Positions 5,859 through 12,740 of a stretch of 32,366 nt of DNA are shown piece by piece. The position numbers and the translations under genes were made by a program. The notes under the pieces were generated by a model. That model did no database searches, was not told the DNA's origin, and saw nothing but the letters and a program-made list of their open reading frames with translations. The stretch's first letter is position 1. Every line of letters begins with the position of its first letter. This DNA comes from a virus: positions 1 to 32,366 of IMG/VR virus record IMGVR_UViG_3300042379_000132, one strand, 5' to 3'.

Positions 5859-7270
5859 TTGTACTTTAAATTAAATTGTCTATTTGCCCATCCTTTTTTA
5901 TAGCCCATGTATTTCTCATAAGCAAAATAATCTTCTTTGGTTTTCAATTGGTGGAATATCCATGAAACTTTGTAACCTTTTGCTTTTTGTATCATTTCAA
6001 GTTCTTTAAAAGTTGCTCCTTGTATTTTAGATTTTAAAGCGTTTGAAGATAGTTTTTGTAATTCTACAATTACGTCTTCCTCTTTTTCCTTTTCGGACTT
6101 TTCAAACACGTGACCACATTCGGGACAATCCATAATTCTTGCAGGCATAAGGTAGCAACATTCGGGACATTCTTTTATTGGTGCAGCACCTTCTTTTTTT
6201 TCTTTTTTCTTTAAATTCCATTTTCTTGGTGCTTCCCAATAGTGATGTCTTTGAATGTTATTCCCAAAATCTAATATTGTAAATTCATTTTTTATTGGTG
6301 TAACCCTCGAGCCACGGCCTACCATTTGAAGGAATAAAGGCAAAGACTTTGTAGCCCTGTATAAAATTACAACTTCAATAGTTGGGCAATCAAAACCCGT
6401 TGTCAAAATTCCGTAGTTTGACAAAATTGCACCAGGTGTATTTTCAAACCATTCTATAACTTCATCTCTATTATTCATGTAACAATCCACATGCTTTGCG
6501 TTCAAGCCTTTGGTTACAAATGAATTTACAAGCTCAATGGATGAATCTCTACTTGGTGCAAATATTATTGCTTTTTTACCGTTGCAAATTTTTGTATAGT
6601 TATCGTATACACCGTGGTAAAGTTGTATCTCTGAATATTTATCTGCCATGCTTTTTTCATCGTAATCTCCAGCTTTTGTTTTTACACCTTTTAAATCGAC
6701 TTTAACACCATAAGAAACTGGAGTTGATAAATTACCACTGTCAATTAAATCGGGGGTGTCTATAACTTGTATAATATCATCGTAAAACTTTTCTAAACTT
6801 AATTGTTTCCCCTCTCGGTGTGGTGTTGCAGTTGCACCTATTACATACGTTTTTTTATTTATGTAATCAAATAATCCATCAAATATAGATTTGTGAGCTT
6901 CGTCAATTATGATTAAATCTAAACTATCAATCCATTCTTTTAATATTTCAACCCTACGCATTACCGTTTGAATCATTCCAACAAATAGATTTTCGTTTAA
7001 ATCTACTTTTGAATTTTGCTTTATCAATTGTGGCTTTAATCCTAACTTTAATAATACGCTATCTGACTGAGAAAACAATTCCTTTCTATCTGTTAAAATA
7101 AGTATTTTTTTGTTTTTTGTAAAAGCGTTTTTACACATGTAGGAAAACATAACAGTTTTTCCAGAACCTGTTGGGGCGCACAAAACTATTTTTTTGTTTC
7201 CTTTCTTAAATGAATTTTGCAATCCATCTACATATTGTTTCTGATATTCTCTAAGTTCTAAAATGGACAT
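5855..7270 (-). CDS. SF2 DEAH-box helicase with C-terminal zinc motif
   Basis: A 471-residue superfamily 2 helicase of the type I/III restriction or UvsW-like kind. In order: REYQKQYVDGLQ (Q-like region), Walker A PTGSGKT near residue 33, LILTDRKELFSQS (Ia), IIDEAHKS (DEAH box) near residue 121, GATATPHR (motif III), AIIFAPSRDSS (IV), ILTTGFDCP (V) and QMVGRGSRV (VI), so the motor is complete. Residues 370-390 carry two CxxC pairs (CPECCY and CPECGH), a zinc ribbon for DNA binding. ATP-driven strand separation or branch remodelling at phage forks is the likely job. It overlaps the primase by 13 bases. Confidence 0.9.
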   Translation of the reverse strand: MSILELREYQKQYVDGLQNSFKKGNKKIVLCAPTGSGKTVMFSYMCKNAFTKNKKILILTDRKELFSQSDSVLLKLGLKPQLIKQNSKVDLNENLFVGMIQTVMRRVEILKEWIDSLDLIIIDEAHKSIFDGLFDYINKKTYVIGATATPHREGKQLSLEKFYDDIIQVIDTPDLIDSGNLSTPVSYGVKVDLKGVKTKAGDYDEKSMADKYSEIQLYHGVYDNYTKICNGKKAIIFAPSRDSSIELVNSFVTKGLNAKHVDCYMNNRDEVIEWFENTPGAILSNYGILTTGFDCPTIEVVILYRATKSLPLFLQMVGRGSRVTPIKNEFTILDFGNNIQRHHYWEAPRKWNLKKKEKKEGAAPIKECPECCYLMPARIMDCPECGHVFEKSEKEKEEDVIVELQKLSSNALKSKIQGATFKELEMIQKAKGYKVSWIFHQLKTKEDYFAYEKYMGYKKGWANRQFNLKYK

Positions 7271-9657
7271 TCTTCTTCTTTTTTAACTTCGTTATTACTT
7301 GTAATTTCAAACCATCTTTGACCATTTGAGTTGCCTTCCTTGTATGTCTTACTATAATAAGTGCAATACTTTTGAATCCAAATAGTAAAGCGTTTTGTTT
7401 TTAACCAAGTTCTAAAGTCTTTATTTTCTTGTAAAAAGTTTTCAAAACAAACGATTTTCACGTGTCGATGATCTTCTTGTATATTACCATCCCCAACCCA
7501 TTCAAGAAATTCTGAAGACGTTTCATTTATTAGTTTTCTATGCTCTAAATTTTTAAAGTCAAATGGTACTAATCCTTTTTCAAGGTAAAATTTTTGACAG
7601 TTTATCATGAAATGGTCAAACCTTGCCCACTCGTTTTCGTCCCAATCGTCGAAAAGCATGTGACCAAACTCATCTAATGGAGTATAATTTGAATTAAAAA
7701 AACTACTCATTTCAACTTCAAATTTTCTGCGTTCAAAAGAACCACCAACCCCTCCAATAGTGTAGTTTGTTGTAATTACTATTTTTGGAGACTTAGTAAC
7801 AGGAAGTTTAATTGCATCCTGGCCTTTATATTCTAAGGTTATACCCTCTGTAATTAATGAGAATAAAGATTCAAATTGAAAGTTCTTTTTAACGTCATCA
7901 AATACAAGTAACTGCGTATCAACAGGCACCGATTGATAAGGAAATGATTTAGTAAATTCAAAGGTTTTACCATCTATTGCAGAAACCTTTTTCATTTTAC
8001 CCAAAGCATTCCAAAATAAAGACTTACCCGAACCACCGTTTGGATTGTCTGAAATTGTTTCATCGTTAAATATTATTGCTTTATTATTTGCACTTGTTTT
8101 GTAGGAGTGCATCAAATAGCCAATAACAGATTTTAAACTTTCGTATTTACTTGTGTTTTCAGATGCAGCCAACCAAAGGAACCTTCTAAACTCCGACTTG
8201 TGATGGTCTGCATCTATAAAGTCACGGTCAATAACTTGTTTTTTCCAAACAAAACCCTTTAAATCTTCATAGTTCATTTTTTGGAAACCATCTTTAAAAA
8301 CTTTAATTACACAGTTACGATAGTATAAAATTGCAAAGTCTGAGCCGTCTTCCTCTATGTTGAATTTTGCTGTTTCAAGCATTGATAAATACTGAGGTGT
8401 AAATGACTTTGTTGAACCAGCAACTAAATCAAAAGGCTCCAAACTATCACTACTTAATAACTCGTTTAGTACATGGTCCTTAATTTGAAATTCTGTTACC
8501 TCGTCTACAAAATTACCTTCCTTAGTTATGAAAGTAAAAGTCTTTGATTTATCAATCGGAAAATGCTTAAAGAAGTTTTTGTTTTCTAAATAGAATTTAA
8601 ACTTGTGATGTGAAACAACTAACTTCCCTTCCTCGTTGTGGCTCCAAAATTTGTTAACGTCTATTTTACTTTTTTGTGCAATTATTTCAGCTTCTAATTT
8701 TTCAGTAGTAAGGTCAGGAAATGATTTTTTAATATAGTCGTTTGTTTTACCAACCAAAATCATATTTGAAATGGTCTTCAATTTAGACTTATCTTCAAAT
8801 TGTTTAGTCCCAAAGTTAGCTGTATGCTTATAAGCTGAATTTATTAATGCTATTATTTCTTTACTATCAAAATCCTTTTGCTCGTTTGCAAGGATGTATT
8901 TTTCAGCAATAAACCTTTCAACTCCAAAATCATTAAAAGCTAAAGCCAATTTATGGAAGGAATTGTTTCTATTTACACCGTTGTAAGACTTCTTAAACCA
9001 CACCATTAACCTGTTAGCTATTTGGTCTTGGTCGGTCAAAGGTATGTTAGTAATAACACCTAAACTGCTGTTTATTTCTACTAATTCAGTTCTTTCAAAG
9101 TCAACGTATAAATCAGAGTCTAAATTTATATAAATCTCAGGGTCGTATGATTCAAAACATAGCCGTGAAATGTCTTGACCAGATGTATCAATTGTATTAC
9201 TTCCGTAGCTTTCGTTAACCCATTGAAAATGCTTTACAATTGATTTATAATACTTGTTGTACTCGTCATTCGATTCAATGGAAGGAATCTTTATTAAAGC
9301 CTTTAAACCATCTCCCGATGGACTTATCCAAGTAGAATAAACGTAACTATTAATTTTAAGTTTTTCTTTTAATTCTAAAACTAAATCATAGCTTTTAAGT
9401 TTGTCAAAATCCAATATACATAAACCACTTGCCTTTTTTAAATTATCCTTTGACCTTGTGGTGAAGGTTCCTGCAAATGTAACAGCTGATAATTGTAGTT
9501 TAATTTTAGATTTCTTTTTTGAATCTAATTCTGACCTTACTAATTCAATTGTTTTTTTACTATCTCCATTTCTAATACGGTCTAAGTAAAACAACACGTT
9601 TTTTGGTCTTCCTATCGGTGTGTTCTGATAGGCATCTTTGTAAAAATCAACATTCAT
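7258..9657 (-). CDS. BT4734-like primase fused to SF3-type helicase
   Basis: A 799-residue replication protein. Residues 45-190 match the BT4734-like archaeo-eukaryotic primase domain (VirE N-terminal family): LCILDFDKL with the catalytic D-x-D, STWISPSGDGLKALIKIP with the third acidic residue, and DISRLCFESYDPEIYIN. A helical linker follows. Residues 535-700 form an SF3-like helicase: Walker A NGGSGKSLFWNAL, Walker B LLVFDDVKK and sensor 1 PKIVITTNYTI. One protein thus supplies both primer synthesis and unwinding and is the key replication gene. It begins right after the structured leader at 9678-9748 and is the first gene of the early operon. Confidence 0.9.
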   Translation of the reverse strand: MNVDFYKDAYQNTPIGRPKNVLFYLDRIRNGDSKKTIELVRSELDSKKKSKIKLQLSAVTFAGTFTTRSKDNLKKASGLCILDFDKLKSYDLVLELKEKLKINSYVYSTWISPSGDGLKALIKIPSIESNDEYNKYYKSIVKHFQWVNESYGSNTIDTSGQDISRLCFESYDPEIYINLDSDLYVDFERTELVEINSSLGVITNIPLTDQDQIANRLMVWFKKSYNGVNRNNSFHKLALAFNDFGVERFIAEKYILANEQKDFDSKEIIALINSAYKHTANFGTKQFEDKSKLKTISNMILVGKTNDYIKKSFPDLTTEKLEAEIIAQKSKIDVNKFWSHNEEGKLVVSHHKFKFYLENKNFFKHFPIDKSKTFTFITKEGNFVDEVTEFQIKDHVLNELLSSDSLEPFDLVAGSTKSFTPQYLSMLETAKFNIEEDGSDFAILYYRNCVIKVFKDGFQKMNYEDLKGFVWKKQVIDRDFIDADHHKSEFRRFLWLAASENTSKYESLKSVIGYLMHSYKTSANNKAIIFNDETISDNPNGGSGKSLFWNALGKMKKVSAIDGKTFEFTKSFPYQSVPVDTQLLVFDDVKKNFQFESLFSLITEGITLEYKGQDAIKLPVTKSPKIVITTNYTIGGVGGSFERRKFEVEMSSFFNSNYTPLDEFGHMLFDDWDENEWARFDHFMINCQKFYLEKGLVPFDFKNLEHRKLINETSSEFLEWVGDGNIQEDHRHVKIVCFENFLQENKDFRTWLKTKRFTIWIQKYCTYYSKTYKEGNSNGQRWFEITSNNEVKKEEECPF

Positions 9658-9677
9658 AATTTCTATAAAATAAAAAA

Positions 9678-9748
9678 CCTCGAGTATCGGTGGTGGAAGT
9701 CACTTCAACTCGAGGAATTTATAAAAAATTTCTTACTGTAGCTTCCAC
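9678..9748 (-). promoter_or_regulatory. Structured leader: attenuator-like hairpin with possible pseudoknot
   Basis: On the minus strand an 8-bp stem, CCTCGAGT (9715-9708) with ACTCGAGG (9685-9678), encloses 22 bases and is followed at once by TTTTTTATTTT, as in an intrinsic terminator. The enclosed part contains a small GAAG-TGA-CTTC hairpin and the heptamer CTTCCAC (9699-9693). That heptamer is complementary to GTGGAAG upstream (9748-9742). The order of arms is S1-S2-S1'-S2', the topology of an H-type pseudoknot. It lies between the promoter candidate and the primase start, so it may control read-through into the replication genes. Confidence 0.6.
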
Positions 9749-9758
9749 TCTACAAATG

Positions 9759-9791
9759 CAAATATAGTAATTAAATTTAATTAAATACAAA
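9759..9791 (-). promoter_or_regulatory. Candidate promoter of the replication operon
   Basis: Minus strand: TTTG at 9791-9788, a 21-base spacer and TATATTTG at 9766-9759. This fits the Bacteroidota TAnnTTTG box, with a spacer slightly longer than the 19 bases of the two other promoters. A second TATATTTG (9795-9788) overlaps the upstream element and could be an alternative -7 box. Transcription from here would include the leader hairpin. Confidence 0.55.
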
Positions 9792-9846
9792 TATATTGTA
9801 ATTTATATTAAATCTAAATAAGGTGTATAATTATCGATGTGTACTT

Positions 9847-9870
9847 AATGTGTTGCGCAATGTGTTGCGT
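9847..9870. repeat. Tandem 12-base repeat, iteron-like
   Basis: Two adjacent 12-base copies on the plus strand, AATGTGTTGCGC and AATGTGTTGCGT, differ only in the last base. The junction forms the 8-base palindrome TTGCGCAA (9853-9860). Repeats of this kind serve as binding sites for initiators or repressors. Two copies are few for an iteron array. Confidence 0.6.
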
Positions 9871-10028
9871 GTAAAAGTCTATTTATCAATCTATTATACT
9901 CAATAGTACGAATCGAACACATTTTTTAGCTATTTTTTTTAAAAAAGGGGAAATAAAAAATAAATATTTTGTATAAATAAATAATATAAAATAGGGTAAA
10001 TATATTATACAATAGATATTTTTTTGAA

Positions 10029-10097
10029 AAAGCGTACTATTTTAAATTAACTCTTTGATAATTATAAAATTATATAGTACTCTTTTAAGTACGCTTT
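10029..10097. repeat. Inverted repeat with 10-base arms
   Basis: The arms are AAAGCGTACT (10029-10038) and AGTACGCTTT (10088-10097), separated by 49 AT-rich bases. The match is perfect over 10 bases. The right arm almost touches the terminator at 10101. It could be a protein-binding site pair or a second hairpin after the terminator. Confidence 0.55.
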
Positions 10098-10100
10098 ACA

Positions 10101-10127
10101 CAAAAAAACCGACTTGTTAGGTCGGTT
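10101..10127 (-). terminator. Intrinsic terminator after the lipoprotein gene
   Basis: Minus strand: AACCGAC, a 7-base loop CTAACAA, GTCGGTT, then a run of T. The stem is a perfect 7 bp. It follows the stop codon of the lipoprotein gene at 10135 by a few bases and ends the accessory operon before the origin-like region. Confidence 0.85.
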
Positions 10128-10134
10128 TAGTTGG

Positions 10135-10410
10135 TTAGTCATTGTAACATTCCCCTATTTTTTGACTGAATCGATTGTACTCACTTCGATAACTCCATTT
10201 CTTTTGCCAATTAGAACAGTCGTTTACTGTTATTATATCTGCAAAATATATTTCTTTTGCTTGAGTAGAGCCTTTAACTGGTATTAAAACAGTGCTACGT
10301 GGCGCGCTAACTATCCTATCACAATTACAATCTTTAATAGGTTCTTGTTTTATTTCTTCCTTTGCGCATCCGACCATTAGCAAAGATGCTGCTATAATTA
10401 TCTTTTTCAT
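10135..10410 (-). CDS. Small lipoprotein of unknown function
   Basis: A 91-residue protein with a typical lipoprotein signal peptide: MKKIIIAASLLMVGCAKEE, where the Cys after LMVG would be lipidated and the following residues are polar. The mature part has a CNCD motif and two further Cys residues, so disulphides are likely. Candidates are a superinfection-blocking lipoprotein or an outer-membrane spanin-like part. The distance from the holin and endolysin genes (about 4 kb) argues against a standard spanin. It is the last gene before a terminator. Confidence 0.75.
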   Translation of the reverse strand: MKKIIIAASLLMVGCAKEEIKQEPIKDCNCDRIVSAPRSTVLIPVKGSTQAKEIYFADIITVNDCSNWQKKWSYRSEYNRFSQKIGECYND

Positions 10411-10411
10411 T

Positions 10412-11024
10412 TTAAAATAGTGTTGGGTTAATTTTTTCTAATTCAGTCTTAGCAAAGCCATACTCTTCAATCTCTTGTTTTGTAGTTTTATGATTTTCTA
10501 ATAAGTTCTTTGCATCGTTATAAAAGTTCTTTTTAATCTCAAAACCATAAGCTTTGCGCCCTTTGTTTACACTTGCTAATAAAGTGCTTCCACTTCCACA
10601 ACAAGGGTCTATTACCACGTCATTTTCATCTGTAAAAATTTCAATTAATTTTTCTAATAACTTAACTGGTTTTTGAGTAGGATGTATTTTAGGAGTTGTT
10701 GTATCTCTTTCCCAATCAATACAATTCATAATCATTTTACCTTTGTTGTTGAATTTTGGCAACTTTTCTCTATAAAATAATAGACCATATTCGCAATTAC
10801 CAACAACTTTCATATTTGCTTTTAAAACTTGTGCTGAGAAGTTCTTTCTAAACACTAAATTTATATAGTTATTTAAACCGTATCTTTCCTTCATACCAAC
10901 TTGGATTTGAAGCATAAGCATTCACACCTAAATTATACGGTATATCAGCGATGATTAATTGTGCTTTTGGTATTTGATACCTTTTAAAATTCTGAAAATG
11001 GTCATTAAAAATTTCTGCTTTCAT
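10412..11024 (-). pseudogene. Broken DNA methyltransferase (N4/N6-type), internal deletion and frameshift
   Basis: Two reading frames together make most of a DNA methyltransferase. The first (11024-10869) starts MKAEIFNDHFQNFKRYQ and contains IIADIPYNLG, the DPPY-type catalytic motif, but stops after 51 codons. The second (open from 10921 to 10412) has YGLNNYINLVFRKN, KIHPTQKPVKLLEKL and DPCCGSGSTLLA, the SAM-binding motif. Intact relatives, as I remember them, have roughly 60-70 further residues between ...SNPSWY and YGLNNY. The fragments join within about 10880-10893, in different frames. The catalytic and SAM motifs lie in separate polypeptides, so the gene is probably inactive unless the frame is restored. 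Confidence 0.75.
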
Positions 11025-11025
11025 T

Positions 11026-11391
11026 TTAAAACTTTTTTAACATTTGAATATATCCTTCTTCTTCTGCGTATCCTATTTTTTGCAAGAATACATAATAATC
11101 GCCTTTAACGTATCTTTTGTCTTGCCACGTCTTATAATACTCTACACATGCTTCAACGCTCTTAAAACGCATTAAACGACCCTTATAAATGAATCCAAAC
11201 GCATTGTTATATTCGGTAAATGCTCTGCTAACTCCATTACCTGTTTCAAGCCTGTATTGTGCGTAAACAATCTCAGGATGTTTTATCCCCTTGTCCTTGA
11301 TTTGCTGTAAAGTCAATTGAGCGCCACAGATACTGCTCATCAGCAGAAAGCTCGTCATAAGTAGGGGCTTGATAAATGTAATCTTCTTCAT
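11026..11391 (-). CDS. Secreted glucosaminidase-like cell wall hydrolase
   Basis: A 121-residue protein. It starts MKKITFIKPLLMTSFLLMSS with cleavage likely after ICGAQ, so it is exported by Sec. The mature part is a compact glucosaminidase-family domain: PEIVYAQYRLETGNGVS with the catalytic Glu in ETGN, then EYNNAFGFIY, VEACVEYYKTWQDKRYV and a C-terminal FLQKIGYAEEEGYIQMLKKF. Such enzymes cut the glycan chain of peptidoglycan. The frame is open up to 11415, but the ATG at 11391 begins the signal peptide properly. The gene overlaps the upstream HTH-like gene by 119 bases in another frame. It may help lysis or entry, or act as a second lysin. Confidence 0.8.
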   Translation of the reverse strand: MKKITFIKPLLMTSFLLMSSICGAQLTLQQIKDKGIKHPEIVYAQYRLETGNGVSRAFTEYNNAFGFIYKGRLMRFKSVEACVEYYKTWQDKRYVKGDYYVFLQKIGYAEEEGYIQMLKKF

Positions 11392-11581
11392 TGTATGCTT
11401 GGTTTTTATGCCCAAAATATAGGCTTGTTATATACTTTTTTCCTTCCCATGTTGCGATCGCGTGACCAACTGTCGCAACAGGTACGTTTAAATGTTTAGC
11501 GATGTCTAATTGAATCCATCCAGCTTCGAGCATGTTACGTACACGCTCGTAAATGTACTCATAACTCGAAGGGCTTCTCAC
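11273..11581 (-). CDS. Small HTH-like protein overlapping the hydrolase gene
   Basis: A 102-residue protein whose first half looks like a helix-turn-helix: RVRNMLEAGWIQLDIAKHLN followed by VPVATVGHAIATW, as in small phage DNA-binding proteins. The second half is polar and has no known domain. The last 39 codons overlap the signal peptide of the glucosaminidase in a different frame, which is unusually long for this genome. Perhaps only part of that C-terminus is under selection. A regulator role is possible. Confidence 0.6.
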   Translation of the reverse strand: MRSPSSYEYIYERVRNMLEAGWIQLDIAKHLNVPVATVGHAIATWEGKKYITSLYFGHKNQAYNEEDYIYQAPTYDELSADEQYLWRSIDFTANQGQGDKTS

Positions 11582-11888
11582 AATAGCAGTTTATTAAAAT
11601 GTTTTGAAATGGTGCGTCTTGGTCGTAATCCGTAACCATGTACTCACCCGAACCGCCACACGTTGTACATTGGTTAATTTCTTTGAAGTTGTCGAACTGC
11701 TCTAACTCCATCGTTGTACAGATGCGGTCTCCTATTTCATCATACACTAATCCTTCTTGTATGTAAAGGCGCTCTCTAAGGTCTTCAAATGATGCGTATA
11801 CACTATCACTATCAAGACTTACAAATTCCACGTCTGAAGGCATAATTAACGTGTCTACCTTGAATATTTTTCTAATTAACGTCCTCAT
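11559..11888 (-). CDS. Hypothetical protein with CxxC zinc motif
   Basis: A 109-residue protein. The N-terminus (MRTLIRKIFKVDTLIMP) is basic and the middle acidic. Near the end are CTTCGGSGEY and CYCEKPF, four Cys that resemble the CxxCxGxG zinc knuckle of DnaJ-type proteins. The start overlaps the 50-residue membrane protein gene by 17 bases, and the stop overlaps the next gene by 23 bases. Function unknown; a metal-binding role is the best reading. Confidence 0.6.
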   Translation of the reverse strand: MRTLIRKIFKVDTLIMPSDVEFVSLDSDSVYASFEDLRERLYIQEGLVYDEIGDRICTTMELEQFDNFKEINQCTTCGGSGEYMVTDYDQDAPFQNILINCYCEKPFEL

Positions 11889-12024
11889 AACTTCTACCTA
11901 TTAAATAACAACCTAATAAACCAAATGCAATCCATATTGCGGTGGATGTGTTCCAGTAGTGATTTACAAACCCTACCGAAATTATACATATTAAAATGTA
12001 AATTATTGTTTTAGCGTTTCTCAT
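11872..12024 (-). CDS. Small membrane protein, copy A of a duplicated pair
   Basis: A 50-residue protein (MRNAKTIIYILICIISVGFV...) with two hydrophobic helices, about residues 6-20 and 29-43, split by the polar HYWNTST. Its paralogue at 12576-12740 is nearly the same over residues 1-45 but has a different C-terminal tail. The tail here is polar (RSYEDVN). Overlaps the helical gene upstream by 14 bases. Function unknown. Confidence 0.6.
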   Translation of the reverse strand: MRNAKTIIYILICIISVGFVNHYWNTSTAIWIAFGLLGCYLIGRSYEDVN

Positions 12025-12184
12025 GTCCCATAATTTTAAGAATAAATTCATAGTTTTCTCCTACAAGTTTTTGTACTTCGGTTTTTAACTTTTCTGAATA
12101 CGGTACTTTTTCGCATTTGTTACCATAACCAAATTTTTTTCTAATTTCTGAAATTTGACTTTCAATTAAATCTGCTGTTTTCAT
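11900..12184. repeat. Diverged duplication, copy A (285 bp)
   Basis: This segment aligns without gaps to 12616-12900. By eye about 50 of 285 positions differ, so identity is roughly 80%. Each copy holds the membrane protein gene plus the 57-residue helical gene in the same order. The two copies begin at the same point in the membrane protein's C-terminal codons and end at the ATG of the helical gene. Confidence 0.85.
12011..12184 (-). CDS. 57-residue helical protein, copy A
   Basis: Starts MKTADLIESQISEIRKKFGY and continues as a mostly helical, charged protein ending IMGHEKR. Copy B at 12727-12900 has the same length and shares blocks such as MKTADLIESQI, GYGN, VGENY and IMGHEK. The conservation of frame in both copies indicates that it is translated. 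The 18 bases before its ATG match those before the gene at 13503. Function unknown. Confidence 0.65.
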   Translation of the reverse strand: MKTADLIESQISEIRKKFGYGNKCEKVPYSEKLKTEVQKLVGENYEFILKIMGHEKR

Positions 12185-12223
12185 GTGTTTATGTTTTTAA
12201 TTTGTTAAAAAATTAATCGGTAT

Positions 12224-12442
12224 TTAATTTTTCTCTTTAATTTTAACTATAAATGCATTGAAATTAAAAGCTATGAATGTTTTTTCAGTCAATGAAAGGT
12301 GATGTAATTCAAAATCTTCATCTTTCATTAAAGGATTTTCTAACATAGCTTTTAAGTAGCTTTCTTTAACTTTTGATACTCCTGAACCGTCTCTTTTTAT
12401 TACGCCAATAAACTCTAACTCATGCGCTTTTTTTGTTTCCAT
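12224..12442 (-). CDS. Small hypothetical protein
   Basis: A 72-residue protein, METKKAHELEFIGVIKRDGS with a beta-rich second half (TFIAFNFNAFIVKIKEKN). It lies between the two copies of the duplication and has no paralogue in the window. No family recognised. Confidence 0.55.
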   Translation of the reverse strand: METKKAHELEFIGVIKRDGSGVSKVKESYLKAMLENPLMKDEDFELHHLSLTEKTFIAFNFNAFIVKIKEKN

Positions 12443-12449
12443 GACTTAC

Positions 12450-12572
12450 TTATTTTGAAGCTAAAATTTCTTCTAATGTGTCTTGTAAAAATTGTTGTGT
12501 TTGGTAAGTTTTATCTAAAGATTCACCAAATAATTTTATTGCTATTGTATATCCAACGATACCGTTTGTATG
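12450..12572 (-). pseudogene. Gene remnant without a start codon
   Basis: An open frame of about 40 codons on the minus strand with no usable ATG, coding LHTNGIVGYTIAIKLFGESL and then TYQTQQFLQDTLEEILASK before TAA. The sequence looks protein-like (amphipathic helix at the end). The upstream side is cut off where the 58-bp ectopic fragment begins. I read it as the C-terminal end of a gene whose 5' part was lost in recombination. Confidence 0.4.
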
Positions 12573-12617
12573 AAGTTAGAGCTTGGGTTGTTCGTGCAGA
12601 ATATACGACCGTAAAAT
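12560..12617. repeat. 58-bp ectopic copy of the end of a structural gene
   Basis: This piece matches 17788-17845 with about 7 differences in 58 bases. In the original gene the bases code FYGRVFCTNNPSSNFTQTV. In the copy the same frame would code FYGRIFCTNNPSSNFIQTV, so nearly all changes are silent or mild in that frame, although it is closed by a TAA just upstream. The match ends abruptly at both sides, where the copy abuts the duplicated segment. Confidence 0.8.
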
Positions 12618-12740
12618 TAAATAACAACCTAATAAACCAAATCCAATCCATATTGCTGTGGATGCGTTCCAATAGTGATTTACAAATCCTACTGAAATAA
12701 TACAAACCAATACGTATAATAATTTTCTAGCATTTCTCAT
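12576..12740 (-). CDS. Small membrane protein, copy B, with altered C-terminus
   Basis: A 54-residue protein (MRNARKLLYVLVCIISVGFV...) with the same two hydrophobic helices as copy A. From about residue 43 its tail (RSYILHEQPKL) is read from the 58-bp ectopic fragment in a shifted frame, so the protein is a chance fusion of a duplicated gene to foreign codons. The open frame begins at 12782, but the ATG at 12740 matches the start of copy A. Function unknown. Confidence 0.6.
   Translation of the reverse strand: MRNARKLLYVLVCIISVGFVNHYWNASTAIWIGFGLLGCYLILRSYILHEQPKL

Larger units (their letters stand above)
9658..10134. other. AT-rich region without genes, candidate origin and early control region
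   Basis: No credible gene lies here on either strand. Reading in the direction of transcription, it holds a terminator for the gene before it (10101-10127), a long inverted repeat (10029-10097), a very AT-rich stretch (about 9900-10030), a 12-base direct repeat (9847-9870), a promoter candidate (9759-9791) and a structured leader (9678-9748). It is the longest gene-free stretch of the window and directly precedes the primase-helicase gene, which is why I propose it as the replication origin. No strand-skew analysis was possible. Confidence 0.5.

Noticed and set aside
9658-10134. CRISPR array or tRNA genes in the gene-free region
   Set aside because: Only a two-copy 12-base repeat and inverted repeats are present. 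No spacers and no cloverleaf pattern were seen.
10135-10410. Spanin assignment for the small lipoprotein
   Set aside because: There is no inner-membrane partner gene next to it and it is about 4 kb from the holin and lysin candidates.
12523-12705. Minus-strand frame of 60 codons reading through the ectopic fragment
   Set aside because: It lies in the third frame across the fragment and the duplicated membrane gene. The paralogous copy A does not keep this frame, so it is a chance opening.
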